Assembly (NCBI RefSeq): GCF_003028855.1
Contig: NZ_CP028324.1
Location: forward strand, 2,046,001 to 2,110,000
Reading direction: 5' to 3'
DNA: 64,000 bases
Source: Pseudoduganella armeniaca
GTDB taxonomy: Bacteria; Pseudomonadota; Gammaproteobacteria; Burkholderiales; Burkholderiaceae_D
Shown here: piece after piece, positions 18,938 to 26,725 of the stretch
How the letters are laid out: every line of letters starts with the position of its first letter
Position numbering within the stretch: position 1 is the first letter of the stretch
Notes under the pieces: model-generated
Databases searched by the model: none
What the model was told of the DNA's origin: nothing
What the model saw: the letters and a program-made list of their open reading frames with translations, nothing else
Position numbers and translations under genes: made by a program

Positions 18938-20364
18938 CAAGGGGTCACCATCGTGTTCCCGAACCCAGAACCGAAAACGGGGGTCAGGGAGGAGTGCTGG
19001 CTTGCAAGCCAGCACCGCTTCTCGGGCAAGGAGCGGTGCTCCTTGAAACCCCCGAGAAGCCCCGACGGGTCTGACCCCGGCACTCCTTGGCCAACAACCG
19101 AAAACTGTTTCGCCAGCTTGCGGTTCCAGATCGCGACAGCCTGGTCCAGCGCTTGCTGGATATCCTGCCGCCCCGTCACACCGGCTTCGACGGCTTTCAC
19201 CAGCGTGCGCCGCAGTTCGTCATAGTCCGTCACGCCGGCCACGTACAAGGTGTGCGAGTGCGGCATCGAGACCGCGCCAGCGGCCACCGCTTTTTCGGCC
19301 GCGCCGGCACCCGGCGGTACCGTCGTGAAGAACGGGTCGGCGGACGCCCGCGCGGCGGCCGGGAACACGCTGGCCGCCTTGGCAAAAGCCAGCTGGTTGG
19401 CGTCGTTCGTCAAGTAGCGCGCGAACTTGCCGACGGCCGGCAGCAGCGCCTTGTCCACGCCGGCCGGCACGCCGAAGTGGATCAGCCAGCCGCCATCGGC
19501 GATGCCGGTCGGGCCCAGCGGGGCCGGGGCGACGGCGGTGACGGCATAGACATCTTTGGCATCGAGCGCGATGCGGCCCACGGCCGTCGGCGGCGCCAGC
19601 AGCATGCCCAGGCGGCCGCCCTTGTAGGCGTCGATCGCGGCGGGGAAGTTATCCTCGGCGAACAGGCTGTCCTTGAGCAGGCCGCCCACCTTGTAGGTGT
19701 CGGCCAGCTTGCGGATCAGCGCCACGTGGGCGGGCGAGTTGAACACGGCGCGGCCGGCGCGGATCACGTCCAGGCCTTGCTGCATCATCAGGCCGTCGAT
19801 CTTGGCCAGGGCGGGGCACAGGCCGGCCTTGCCGGTGCGCTGGGCGATCTGGCGCGCGAACGCCAGCTGTTCGTCCAGGCTGCGCGGCGGCCGGGCAATG
19901 CCGGCGGCCTGGAAGATCTGCTTGTTGTAGGCGATCACGGCGACATTGCTGTACAGCGGGAAGCCGTAGGTCCTGCCGCCGAACGTCAGGTCCTGCAAGG
20001 TGCTGGGCAGGTAGCGGCCGCGCTCCGGCGCCAGCAGGGCGTCGACGGGTTGCAGCAGGCCATCGCGGGCGAATTCGTCGGCCCACGGCACGTTCAGGTT
20101 GACCAGCGCCGGCGGCGTGCCGGCGACGATGCGGGTGACCAGCTTGGTCTGGATGATGTCCCAGGGGAAGTCGACCCATTCCACTTTCACGCCCGGGTTG
20201 GCGGCTTCGTAGTTCCTCACGATGCCGTCGAAGTAGGGCGTGAATTTCGGCTTCATGCTGAACGTCCAGAATTCGATCTTTTGATGCACGATCTTCTGCA
20301 CGGGCGCGGCGGCAGCGTGGACCGCCAGTGCCATGCCCGCGAGGACGGTCAGCATGCGCTTCAT
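18937..20364 (-). CDS. Sugar ABC transporter substrate-binding protein with repeat-encoded tail
   Basis: 475 residues. Signal peptide at 1-19 (MLTVLAGMALAVHAAAA). The mature part is a CUT1 extracellular sugar-binding protein (IEFWTFSMKPKFTPYFDGIV, FPLYSNVAVIAYNKQIFQ, GRLGMLLAPPTAVGRI). It would bind NAG or chitooligosaccharides in the periplasm for the two permeases. The natural protein should end near residue 426 (LAKQFSVVGQ). About 49 more residues (GVPGSDPSGLLGG to GNTMVTP) come from the composite repeat, yet the ATGA overlap with the next gene is kept. Start 20364 lies 2 bp after the nagB-II stop. Confidence 0.88.
   Translation of the reverse strand: MKRMLTVLAGMALAVHAAAAPVQKIVHQKIEFWTFSMKPKFTPYFDGIVRNYEAANPGVKVEWVDFPWDIIQTKLVTRIVAGTPPALVNLNVPWADEFARDGLLQPVDALLAPERGRYLPSTLQDLTFGGRTYGFPLYSNVAVIAYNKQIFQAAGIARPPRSLDEQLAFARQIAQRTGKAGLCPALAKIDGLMMQQGLDVIRAGRAVFNSPAHVALIRKLADTYKVGGLLKDSLFAEDNFPAAIDAYKGGRLGMLLAPPTAVGRIALDAKDVYAVTAVAPAPLGPTGIADGGWLIHFGVPAGVDKALLPAVGKFARYLTNDANQLAFAKAASVFPAAARASADPFFTTVPPGAGAAEKAVAAGAVSMPHSHTLYVAGVTDYDELRRTLVKAVEAGVTGRQDIQQALDQAVAIWNRKLAKQFSVVGQGVPGSDPSGLLGGFKEHRSLPEKRCWLASQHSSLTPVFGSGFGNTMVTP
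18979..19079. repeat. Composite palindromic repeat inside the binding-protein gene
   Basis: GGGGTCAG at about 18980 pairs with CTGACCCC at 19071-19078. Inside lie a perfect 22-bp palindrome (18994-19015, GTGCTGGCTTG and its complement), CTTCTCGGG (19018-19026) pairing with CCCGAGAAG (19051-19059), and AAGGAGC-GGT-GCTCCTT. The ends share the ACTGACCCC-type motif of the other repeats. It is read through in frame as the C-terminal tail of the upstream CDS. Confidence 0.85.
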
Positions 20365-20366
20365 CG

Positions 20367-21389
20367 TCAGTTGGTCTTGGTGACTTTCGACAGGTGCCGC
20401 GGCCGGTCCGGATCGAGCCCGCGCGCGGCCGACAGCTGCGCCGCCATCACGTAGAACGCCTGGATCGCGACGATCGGATCGAGGTCCGGCGTGGCCGCCA
20501 CCGGCAAGGTCAGGTCGCGCCCGGCCACGTCGGCCGGCGCCGCCAGCAGCACGCGCGCGCCGCGGCCACGCATCTCGTCGGCCAGCGCCAAGAGGCCTGC
20601 CTGGGTCGGGCCACGCGTGGCGAAGATCAGCAGCGGATAGCCTTCCTCGATCAGCGCCATCGGGCCGTGCTTGATCTCGGCGCCGGAGAAGGCCTCGGCC
20701 TGCAGCGCGGAGGTTTCCTTGAACTTCAGTGCCGCTTCCAGCGCGATGGGGAAGCTGATGCCGCGGCCGACGACCATGATGTTGCGGGCCGGCGCCAGCA
20801 CGTCCAGCGCGGCCGACCAGTCGGCCTGGCCGGCGGTGTGCAGCGCTTCCGGCAGGGCGGCCAGGCCGTCCTGCAGTTCGGGATCGTTCTGCCACTGCGC
20901 GACCAGGCGCGCGCCCGCCACCAGCGAGGTGATGAAGCTCTTGGTCGCGGCCACGCTTTGTTCTTTCCCGGCGCGCAGCGGCATGGCCCATTCGGCGGCC
21001 TGCGCCAGCGGCGAGTCGATGTCGTTGACCAGGGCGACCGTGGTGGCGCCGCCGTCGCGGAAGTAGCGGATCGGCTCGACCACGTCCGGGCTCTGGCCCG
21101 ATTGCGAGACGGCGATCGTCAGCGTGTCGCGCGTCATCAGCGGCGACTTGTGCAGGGTGACGAGCGACATCGGCAGCGAGGCGACGATGCGGCCCAGGCG
21201 CGCCATGATCAGGTAGGCGATGTAGTTCGACGCGTGGTCCGAGCTGCCGCGCGCCACCGTCAGCGCGGTGGTAAACGATGTGCTCCTCAGTTTGCGGCCC
21301 AGTTCCGCGTAGCGCTCCGCGTCATGCGCCAGTTGCAGCGCGACGCATTCGGACGCGGACAGGGCTTCTTTAAGCATCATTGAGGTCAC
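20367..21389 (-). CDS. nagB-II: Glucosamine-6-phosphate deaminase, SIS-domain type (NagB-II)
   Basis: 340 residues with two SIS domains. The first shows TVARGSSDHASNYIAYLI and AVSQSGQSPDVVEPIRYF; the second shows VVGRGISFPIALEAALKFKE and EAFSGAEIKHGPMALIEEG. The glutaminase domain of GlmS is absent, so this is the AgaS/NagB-II class that deaminates and isomerises GlcN-6-P to Fru-6-P. GTG 21389 is preferred: GGAG lies about 7 nt upstream. ATG 21380 or 21377 are alternatives. It overlaps the true end of nagA. Because of the nagA frameshift, the nagA frame runs directly into this gene. Confidence 0.92.
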   Translation of the reverse strand: MTSMMLKEALSASECVALQLAHDAERYAELGRKLRSTSFTTALTVARGSSDHASNYIAYLIMARLGRIVASLPMSLVTLHKSPLMTRDTLTIAVSQSGQSPDVVEPIRYFRDGGATTVALVNDIDSPLAQAAEWAMPLRAGKEQSVAATKSFITSLVAGARLVAQWQNDPELQDGLAALPEALHTAGQADWSAALDVLAPARNIMVVGRGISFPIALEAALKFKETSALQAEAFSGAEIKHGPMALIEEGYPLLIFATRGPTQAGLLALADEMRGRGARVLLAAPADVAGRDLTLPVAATPDLDPIVAIQAFYVMAAQLSAARGLDPDRPRHLSKVTKTN

Positions 21390-22481
21390 AACGTTCTCCT
21401 TCGATATAGACGGCTTTGAGTTTGAGTTCGCGGTCCAGCACGACGAAATCGGACCACGCCCCGGCGTGATGCGGCCCCGGTCTTCCAGGCCAAGGTAATC
21501 GGCCGCGTGCGTGGAGACGCGCGCGGAAGCGTCGGCCAGGTCCAGGCCCAGGCCGACCAGGTTGCGCAGCGCCTGGTCCAGGGTCAGCGTGCTGCCGGCC
21601 AGGGTGCCGTCGGGCAGGCGCACGCCGCCCATGCACTTGTGCACCGTGTGCCGGCCCAGCATGTACTCGCCGTCCGGCATGCCGGTGGCCGCCGTGGAAT
21701 CGGTCACGCAGTACAGGCGCGGGATCGCGCGCAGTGCCGTCTTGATGGCGCCCGGATGCACGTGCAGCAGGTCGGGAATCAGTTCGGCGAACTGCGCATG
21801 CGCCAGCGCGGCGCCGACCATGCCGGGCTCGCGGTGGTGCAGCCCGCTCATGGCGTTGAACAGGTGCGTGAAGCCGGAGGCGCCGTGTTCCAACGCGGCC
21901 ACGCCGTCGTCGTAGGAACCCAGCGTGTGGCCGATCTGCACGCGCATGCCTTCGTTGGCCAGCTCGCGCACCAGGCCCAGGTGGCCGGCGATCTCCGGCG
22001 CCACCGTGATGACGCGCAGCGGTGCCAGCGTTTCCAGGCGCTTGACCTCGGCCAGCGTGGCGGCGCGCGCGTAGTTCGGCTGCGCGCCCAGCTTGCCGGC
22101 GTTGATGTACGGGCCTTCCAGGTGCGCGCCCAGCACGCGCGCCTCGTTCCTGCCGCGCTCCTGCACGGCCTTGCCGATGGCGGCCAGCGCCACGTCGATG
22201 TCTTCCGGCGGCGCCGTCATCGTCGTCGCCAGCAGGCTGGTGGTGCCGTGGCGGGCGTGGATCGCGGCGATGTGGCGGATGGCGTCGCCACCTTCCATCA
22301 CGTCCTTGCCGGCGCCGCCGTGTACGTGCAGGTCGATGAAGCCGGGCAGGACGTAGTCGTCTGCATTGCCCTTCGGGTCGGCCGGCGCGCCTTCGATGCC
22401 GGCCACGCGTGTGCCGAAGGTGACGGCGCCGTGGATCCAGCCGCCCGGTGTCAGTATGTTTCCTTTGATGGCATCGTTCAT
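21370..22481 (-). pseudogene. nagA: N-acetylglucosamine-6-phosphate deacetylase, frameshifted
   Basis: About 370 codons. Metal motif LHVHGG (about residues 51-56), catalytic-region LGAHLEGPYI, HLFNAMSGLHHREPG and CVTDSTAATGMPDG are all NagA hallmarks (GlcNAc-6-P to GlcN-6-P plus acetate). After RITPG the frame breaks at a run of four Gs (about 21462-21466). One extra G restores GAWSDFVVLDRELKLKAVYI and the proper stop at 21370-21372. As given, translation would continue as a NagA-NagB fusion of 704 residues with a scrambled linker of about 20 residues. It may be a sequencing error or a real lesion. ATG 22481 overlaps the GntR stop (ATGA). Confidence 0.88.
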
Positions 22482-23212
22482 CGACGCGACTCCGCTACGA
22501 ATTCATAGTAATCACTGCGGCACCACGAGTGGGTCAGTTCCACCGCGGCGCCGCTGTCCAGATAGCTCACGCGCGTGATGTGCAGCATGGCGGTGCCAGG
22601 GGCGATATTGGCCAGCCTGGCTTGTTCGGTATTGGCGTTGATGGCGCGGATGTGCTGCAGCGCGCGCATCGGGATCGTGCCGTTCGCTTCCAGGTAGCCG
22701 TACAGCGAATCCGTCACGTTGTGCGGATTGGGCATGTAGGCGGCGGGAATCGTCGAGGTCTCGATGGCCATCACCACGTCGTCGGCCGTGCGCAGCCGCT
22801 TCAGGCGCGCCACCGGCATGTTCGGCGACAGCCCCAGCGACAACAGCTCCAGCGGCGCGGCGATGCCCACTTCGCGCTGCAGCCAGCGCGAACCGGCCGT
22901 GAAGCCGCGCTGGCGCAGCTCCTCGGAAAAGCTGGTCAGGCGCGACAGCGGCTGTTCCAGCTTGGGGGTGATGTAGGTGCCCGAGCCGCGCCGGCGTGTC
23001 AGCATGCCGCGGTCGCACAGCATGTCGATCGCCTTGCGCGCCGTCACGCGCGAGATCTGCAGCATGTCCGACAGCACGCGCTCGGACGGCAGCGCCTCGT
23101 TGGCGCGCCAGTCGCCGCTGGCGATGCCGTCGGACAGCTTGTTCGCCAGTTGCATGTAGAGGGGGGTATCGCTGGACGCATCGGGACGGAAATCGCGCAA
23201 CTGGGCTAGCAC
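22478..23212 (-). CDS. nagQ: GntR/HutC-family regulator of NAG operon (NagQ-like)
   Basis: 244 residues. Winged helix at about 15-80 (TPLYMQLANKLSDGI, LPSERVLSDMLQISRVTARK, RRGSGTYI) followed by a UTRA effector domain (SRLTSFSEELRQRGF onward). It is a paralogue of the regulator at 6021. Position inside the operon between nagK and nagA strongly suggests that it senses GlcNAc-6-P or GlcN-6-P and represses via the direct-repeat operators. The start is GTG 23212: AAGGAG lies 6 nt upstream, within the end of nagK. The symbol is by context and family, not proven. Confidence 0.88.
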   Translation of the reverse strand: MLAQLRDFRPDASSDTPLYMQLANKLSDGIASGDWRANEALPSERVLSDMLQISRVTARKAIDMLCDRGMLTRRRGSGTYITPKLEQPLSRLTSFSEELRQRGFTAGSRWLQREVGIAAPLELLSLGLSPNMPVARLKRLRTADDVVMAIETSTIPAAYMPNPHNVTDSLYGYLEANGTIPMRALQHIRAINANTEQARLANIAPGTAMLHITRVSYLDSGAAVELTHSWCRSDYYEFVAESRR

Positions 23213-23215
23213 GGC

Positions 23216-24085
23216 TTACTCCTTCAGTTGTTGTTGGATCAGGCGCAGGGCCCCTTCGGCCGAATCGCCGTGGGCCGGCACGATGGCGGCCAGCAGCTCG
23301 GGCGGCAGGAATGGCCGCAGCGGTTCGCCCAGGCCGCCGCACAGCGCGATCGGCAGGCTGCCGGTGTCGTCCAGCGCGCGGGCGATCAGCGCGACCTGGC
23401 GGCCTGCCTCGAGCAGGATGGCACGCGCCGCTTCCGCGCTGTCCGCGAACTGCAGCACGATGCGCGCCAGCTGGGCATATTGCGTCTGGCTGGCGTTGGC
23501 CAGCCAGACCTGGATGCGGTCACGGCTGCCGCCGCAGGCCTCGATCACGGCATCGGCGAACGGGTTGCCCGGCACGCGGCCGTCCACCACCTGCTGGATG
23601 TGATTCACGGCGCGCAGGCCGATCCAGGCGCCGCCCGCTTCGTCGCCGGCCGGGAAGCCCCAGCCGCCGACCTGGCGCCGGCTGCCATCCGGGTACAGGA
23701 TCTCGCCAACGCTGCCGGTGCCCAGTGCGATGATGGCGCCCGGCTGGCCGGCATGCGCGCCCAGCACGGTCGTGTAGGCGTCGCTTTCCAGCGCGACGGC
23801 GGCGTAGCCGGGATTGGCGGCGATGAAATTGGCGGCCCACTGCGGGTTGTGCACGCCGGCCAGGCCCAGGCCCACGCCCAGCGCGGTGCGCGCGGGCACG
23901 GCCTGGGCGGCGGCGCCGAACGCGGCCGCAATGGCTTCTTCGACGGATTTCCACGCGTTCTGGATGCCATGCAGCAGGCCGGATGGGCCGGCGCTGCCTT
24001 CGGCCAGCAGTGTGCCGTCGGGGCGCGCCAGGCGTACCCGCGTGCCGCTGCCGCCGCCATCGACACCGATGAGATATTCGATCAT
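23216..24085 (-). CDS. nagK: N-acetylglucosamine kinase, BadF/BadG/BcrA ATPase family
   Basis: 289 residues, ASKHA fold. Phosphate-1 loop YLIGVDGGGSGTRVRL (about 4-19), phosphate-2 IIALGTGSVGEI (about 118-129), GGWGFPAGDEAGGAWIG (about 139-155), adenosine loop ALCGGLGEPL (about 252-261). This is the eukaryote-like NAGK family that phosphorylates NAG (or glucosamine) at C6. ATG 24085 gives the standard start; the RBS is weak. It is the first gene of the operon, behind a strong promoter. AAGGAG at its 3' end serves the next gene. Confidence 0.88.
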   Translation of the reverse strand: MIEYLIGVDGGGSGTRVRLARPDGTLLAEGSAGPSGLLHGIQNAWKSVEEAIAAAFGAAAQAVPARTALGVGLGLAGVHNPQWAANFIAANPGYAAVALESDAYTTVLGAHAGQPGAIIALGTGSVGEILYPDGSRRQVGGWGFPAGDEAGGAWIGLRAVNHIQQVVDGRVPGNPFADAVIEACGGSRDRIQVWLANASQTQYAQLARIVLQFADSAEAARAILLEAGRQVALIARALDDTGSLPIALCGGLGEPLRPFLPPELLAAIVPAHGDSAEGALRLIQQQLKE

Positions 24086-24115
24086 GTTGACTGTGGTTGT
24101 GAGGAGCTGTGGGGC

Positions 24116-24145
24116 ACTATACGGGCGGCCAAACCAGCTTGTCAA
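24116..24145 (-). promoter_or_regulatory. Sigma-70 promoter of the NAG operon
   Basis: On the minus strand: TTGACA (24140-24145), 18-bp spacer, TATAGT (24116-24121). It lies 31 bp upstream of the nagK ATG. Near-consensus and next to the operator at 24147. Confidence 0.8.
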
Positions 24146-24146
24146 C

Positions 24147-24164
24147 AGGTATTTAACTGGTATT
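24147..24164 (+). promoter_or_regulatory. NagQ-like operator, nagK operon
   Basis: AGGTATT-TAAC-TGGTATT, the same 7+4+7 direct repeat with one mismatch. It ends one base from the -35 box of the operon promoter, so binding could hinder RNA polymerase. Confidence 0.68.
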
Positions 24165-24248
24165 GAAATCTGTTGTTAAGACGACTAAGCCATGCGTCGC
24201 GAGGATGAGCTAAGGCATTGATGTATATGGGCTTATTGGTGGGAGGAA

Positions 24249-24267
24249 TGGTATTGAAGTTGGTATG
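24249..24267 (+). promoter_or_regulatory. Possible degenerate NagQ-like site
   Basis: TGGTATT-GAAGT-TGGTATG, with a 5-nt instead of a 4-nt spacer, about 85 bp upstream of the main operator. Another TGGTATT occurs on the minus strand at about 24286-24292. It might be an auxiliary site; the wrong spacing lowers confidence. Confidence 0.3.
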
Positions 24268-24308
24268 CCATATGACCGGTTGGGGTAATACCAGCGGCCT
24301 GCACCAGC

Positions 24309-24335
24309 AAAAACGCCCGGACTCGGCCGGGCGTT
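24309..24335 (-). terminator. Rho-independent terminator after DUF2807 gene
   Basis: Minus strand: AACGCCCGG, loop CCGAGT, CCGGGCGTT, then Ts. It ends the 24356-25486 transcript before the NAG promoter. Confidence 0.88.
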
Positions 24336-24355
24336 GGCACGGTGTGGCGGCGTGC

Positions 24356-25486
24356 TCAGTCGTGCGCGCTGTCCTCGTGGATGCCGCGACGGTCGACCAG
24401 CACCAGCCGCGCCTGCCCGGGCTGGGCCTTCGGCGCGCCCTGGCTTGCCTGCGTTTCGATCTTGCCGCGCACGTTGACGGTGGCGTTGCCGGGACCGCGC
24501 ACCGCGACGTTGGCGTTATCGACCTGCAGGGCGCGACCGTCCAGGTCGCCCGAGCCGCTGAGCTCGGCATCGAGCTTGCCCGTCGTGCCGGACAGCGTAG
24601 CGCCGCCGGGTCCGCTCAGCACGATGCGCAGGCGCTGGGTCTGCAGGCCGCGCGCTTCCAGGTCGCCCGAGCCATGCACTTCGGCCTGCATCTGCCGGAT
24701 GGTGCCGCTGACGCAGGCGTTGCCGGGGCCGGACAACGTCGCGCTGGCCGCTTCCACCGCCAGGCCACAGGTTTCCAGGTCGCCCGAGCCCTGCAGCGTC
24801 GCGCGGATTTCCTTGCTGCGGCCGTGCAGTGTCACGTTGCCGGGCCCGCGCATGGTCGCCGTCACGAGGTCGGTGCGCAGGTCGCTCGCCTCGAAGTCGC
24901 CCGAACCCGTCAGCTCCAGCGCCAGCTCGCGGCCGATGCCCGCAGCCTCGACATTGCCGGGGCCGCTCAACTCGGCCCGCACGGCGTTCGGGCGCAGCTG
25001 GCGGATGTCCACATCGCCGCTGCCCGAAACGCGCAACGCCAGGTTGCCGACGATGCCGGCCGCGCGCAGGTCGCCCGGACCAGCGGCGGTCAGCTGCAGG
25101 CGCTCGCCCTGGAAATGCGTCAGCTGGACGTCGCCGCTGCCACCGTTCTTCAGGCTGCTCAACTGCGGCGCACCGATGACCAGCGTGACCGGGTCGCGCC
25201 GCTTGCCGAAGCTGAAGTGCCAGCCGTTGCGCTGGCGCGGCCGCACGATCAGCGTGTCGCGCTCGGTGATGGTTTCCACGTCCGCCAGGTCCGCGGCTGG
25301 GCCGGTCAGGCGCACGCCGCGCGGCGCTTGCGCGTCCACCAGCACGTCGAACGGGCCGGACAGTTCGATTGCACTGAACGTGCCGGTCTGGCGGTTTTCC
25401 GTGGCGGTGCGGCTGGGTTCGGCGCTGGCGGGGGCGGCCAGCAGGCACAGGGTCAGGGGAAGGGCGGTGGCAAGCAGCTTGGTCAT
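24356..25486 (-). CDS. Secreted DUF2807 (GIN-domain) beta-helix protein with 39-residue repeats
   Basis: 376 residues with a signal peptide (cleavage after ASA, residue 22). The N-terminal FSAIELSGPFDVLVD and GWHFSFGKRRDPVTLVIGAP fit DUF2807. From residue 116 the motifs GSGD and GPG(N/D) alternate strictly, spaced 20 then 19 residues, giving six 39-residue double turns up to about residue 345. This predicts a right-handed beta-helix. DUF2807 proteins are exported and of uncertain function (adhesin-like or envelope stress). A short Gln/Pro tail ends the protein. It is monocistronic, with its own terminator. Confidence 0.85.
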   Translation of the reverse strand: MTKLLATALPLTLCLLAAPASAEPSRTATENRQTGTFSAIELSGPFDVLVDAQAPRGVRLTGPAADLADVETITERDTLIVRPRQRNGWHFSFGKRRDPVTLVIGAPQLSSLKNGGSGDVQLTHFQGERLQLTAAGPGDLRAAGIVGNLALRVSGSGDVDIRQLRPNAVRAELSGPGNVEAAGIGRELALELTGSGDFEASDLRTDLVTATMRGPGNVTLHGRSKEIRATLQGSGDLETCGLAVEAASATLSGPGNACVSGTIRQMQAEVHGSGDLEARGLQTQRLRIVLSGPGGATLSGTTGKLDAELSGSGDLDGRALQVDNANVAVRGPGNATVNVRGKIETQASQGAPKAQPGQARLVLVDRRGIHEDSAHD

Positions 25487-25614
25487 GATGTGGGCCGGGT
25501 CGATTGATGAGTAATGTCAATACGATAGGCCAAATGGACCGCCGCCATGGCCGCCGCGAGACGGACGGCCGTAAACGGGGAGTGGACGGCGCAAAAACGC
25601 GTCCAGCCGGTGTC

Positions 25615-25878
25615 TTACTTGAAGGTGTCGTTGCGGCCTTTGCGGCTGAGCCGAAGCACGACGAGGACGACGCCGATGGCCAGCATCGGCAGCGGGCCCG
25701 GTTCCGGTACGGTGGCGGCGGGGCTGGGCGCGACGGCAGCGCTAGCTGCGGCAGTGTCGGCAGCGGGCGTGTCTTCCGCCTGGGTAAAGCCGGGTTGGTC
25801 GAGCACGGGCACCGGTTCGGCGCCCTGGGCAGCGGCACAGGCCAGCGCCAGGCTGAGGGAGGCAAGCAGCGATTTCAT
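25615..25878 (-). CDS. Small PEP-CTERM sorting-domain protein
   Basis: 87 residues: signal peptide (to about residue 19, AAAQGA), a low-complexity Ala/Pro middle, then VPEPG, a hydrophobic helix (PLPMLAIGVVLVVLRL) and a basic end (SRKGRNDTFK). This is the tripartite PEP-CTERM signal recognised by exosortase EpsH/XrtA-type systems. The mature part is only about 35 residues, so it may be mostly a sorting tag. Confidence 0.8.
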   Translation of the reverse strand: MKSLLASLSLALACAAAQGAEPVPVLDQPGFTQAEDTPAADTAAASAAVAPSPAATVPEPGPLPMLAIGVVLVVLRLSRKGRNDTFK

Positions 25879-26035
25879 GGAGATCCATTGTTTGGGGATA
25901 TTTCTATTATGACACAGATGGTGTAATCATGATAATCAATTCGTGAAAACTGTTGCGTCGAGAAGTAACAGACGGGCGTCCCGGGCTGTCGGGCGCGCGT
26001 GGTGGTGTCATAATGGCCGCTGGAGATGCCAGAAC

Positions 26036-26221
26036 ATGATCAAGTACTTAGGGACCAGGAAAACCGACGAGGGCGCGATGCTCTACGTGTTCCTGATCAA
26101 TGGTGCCGAGAAGCAGATACGCGAAAGCGCCCTGAAGCAGTATCCGGGCTGCTACGAAGCGCTGCCCGCTTCCGTCAAGGCCAGGATCAGCGCCAACCGG
26201 GCATGGCTGCAAAAGCTGTGA
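26036..26221 (+). CDS. Conserved small protein of unknown function
   Basis: 61 residues, MIKYLGTRKTDEGAMLYVFL and a C-terminal helix rich in Lys/Arg. No signal peptide or membrane segment. ATG 26036 has GGAGATG upstream with an 8-nt gap. A longer reading from 25943 would add a basic, unlikely leader. It overlaps the next gene by 4 bp (GTGA), so the two are likely cotranslated. I do not recognise the family. Confidence 0.6.
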   Translation: MIKYLGTRKTDEGAMLYVFLINGAEKQIRESALKQYPGCYEALPASVKARISANRAWLQKL

Positions 26222-26703
26222 GGGGCGCGCGCGCATTTCTGGTGCTGGCTGGCGCCGTGCTGGCCGGCACCACCGCTGCCGCGGCCGTTCCTACCCATTT
26301 CGGCACCGTGCTGGGCAACGGCCTGCTGTGCCGCGACGAGACCTCCAACCGCTACTACTTCGATTACATGGTGCGCTTCTTCGGCCAGCCCTACAAACGC
26401 GAGGGCGGCGCCTACTGGTTCCGCACGCCCGAGGCCACTCTGTGGGGCTTCCCCATCCGCGAGGTGATCGTCAGCGACGAAAGCTGGCCGTACAGCTTCG
26501 TCGGCGCGCTGGCCGACGCGACCCCGGAAAAGCTGGAAGCGGCGATTACCGCCCAGGATGGCGTGCGCTATGCGAAAATCGACCGTTCCAGGTACCCGGT
26601 GCGCGAAACGCGGACGGGCGGTCGGATCGTCTATGCCAACCGGCAGGCGAAGATCTACTGCGCCAAGTTCAAGCCGTTGCCGCTGCCGCCCGCGCTGCGC
26701 TAG
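26218..26703 (+). CDS. Secreted protein of unknown function
   Basis: About 161 residues with a signal peptide (ARAFLVLAGAVLAGTTAAAA). The mature part shows GNGLLCRDETSNRYYFDYM, then YWFRTPEATLWGFPIREVIV and, near the end, ANRQAKIYCAKF, with two Cys that could pair. GTG 26218 overlaps the upstream stop; ATG 26203 is also possible and adds MAAKA. It precedes gspA by 22 bp, so it may be cotranscribed. No family recognised. Confidence 0.65.
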   Translation: MRGARAFLVLAGAVLAGTTAAAAVPTHFGTVLGNGLLCRDETSNRYYFDYMVRFFGQPYKREGGAYWFRTPEATLWGFPIREVIVSDESWPYSFVGALADATPEKLEAAITAQDGVRYAKIDRSRYPVRETRTGGRIVYANRQAKIYCAKFKPLPLPPALR

Positions 26704-26725
26704 GGACCCCAACGACAGGGTGTTC

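Noticed and set aside
20367..22481. A true NagA-NagB bifunctional enzyme
   Set aside because: The sequence between the two parts (residues about 340-365) is out-of-frame nagA 3' sequence. The correct nagA ending is present in the other frame, so this is an indel artefact or lesion and not an evolved fusion.
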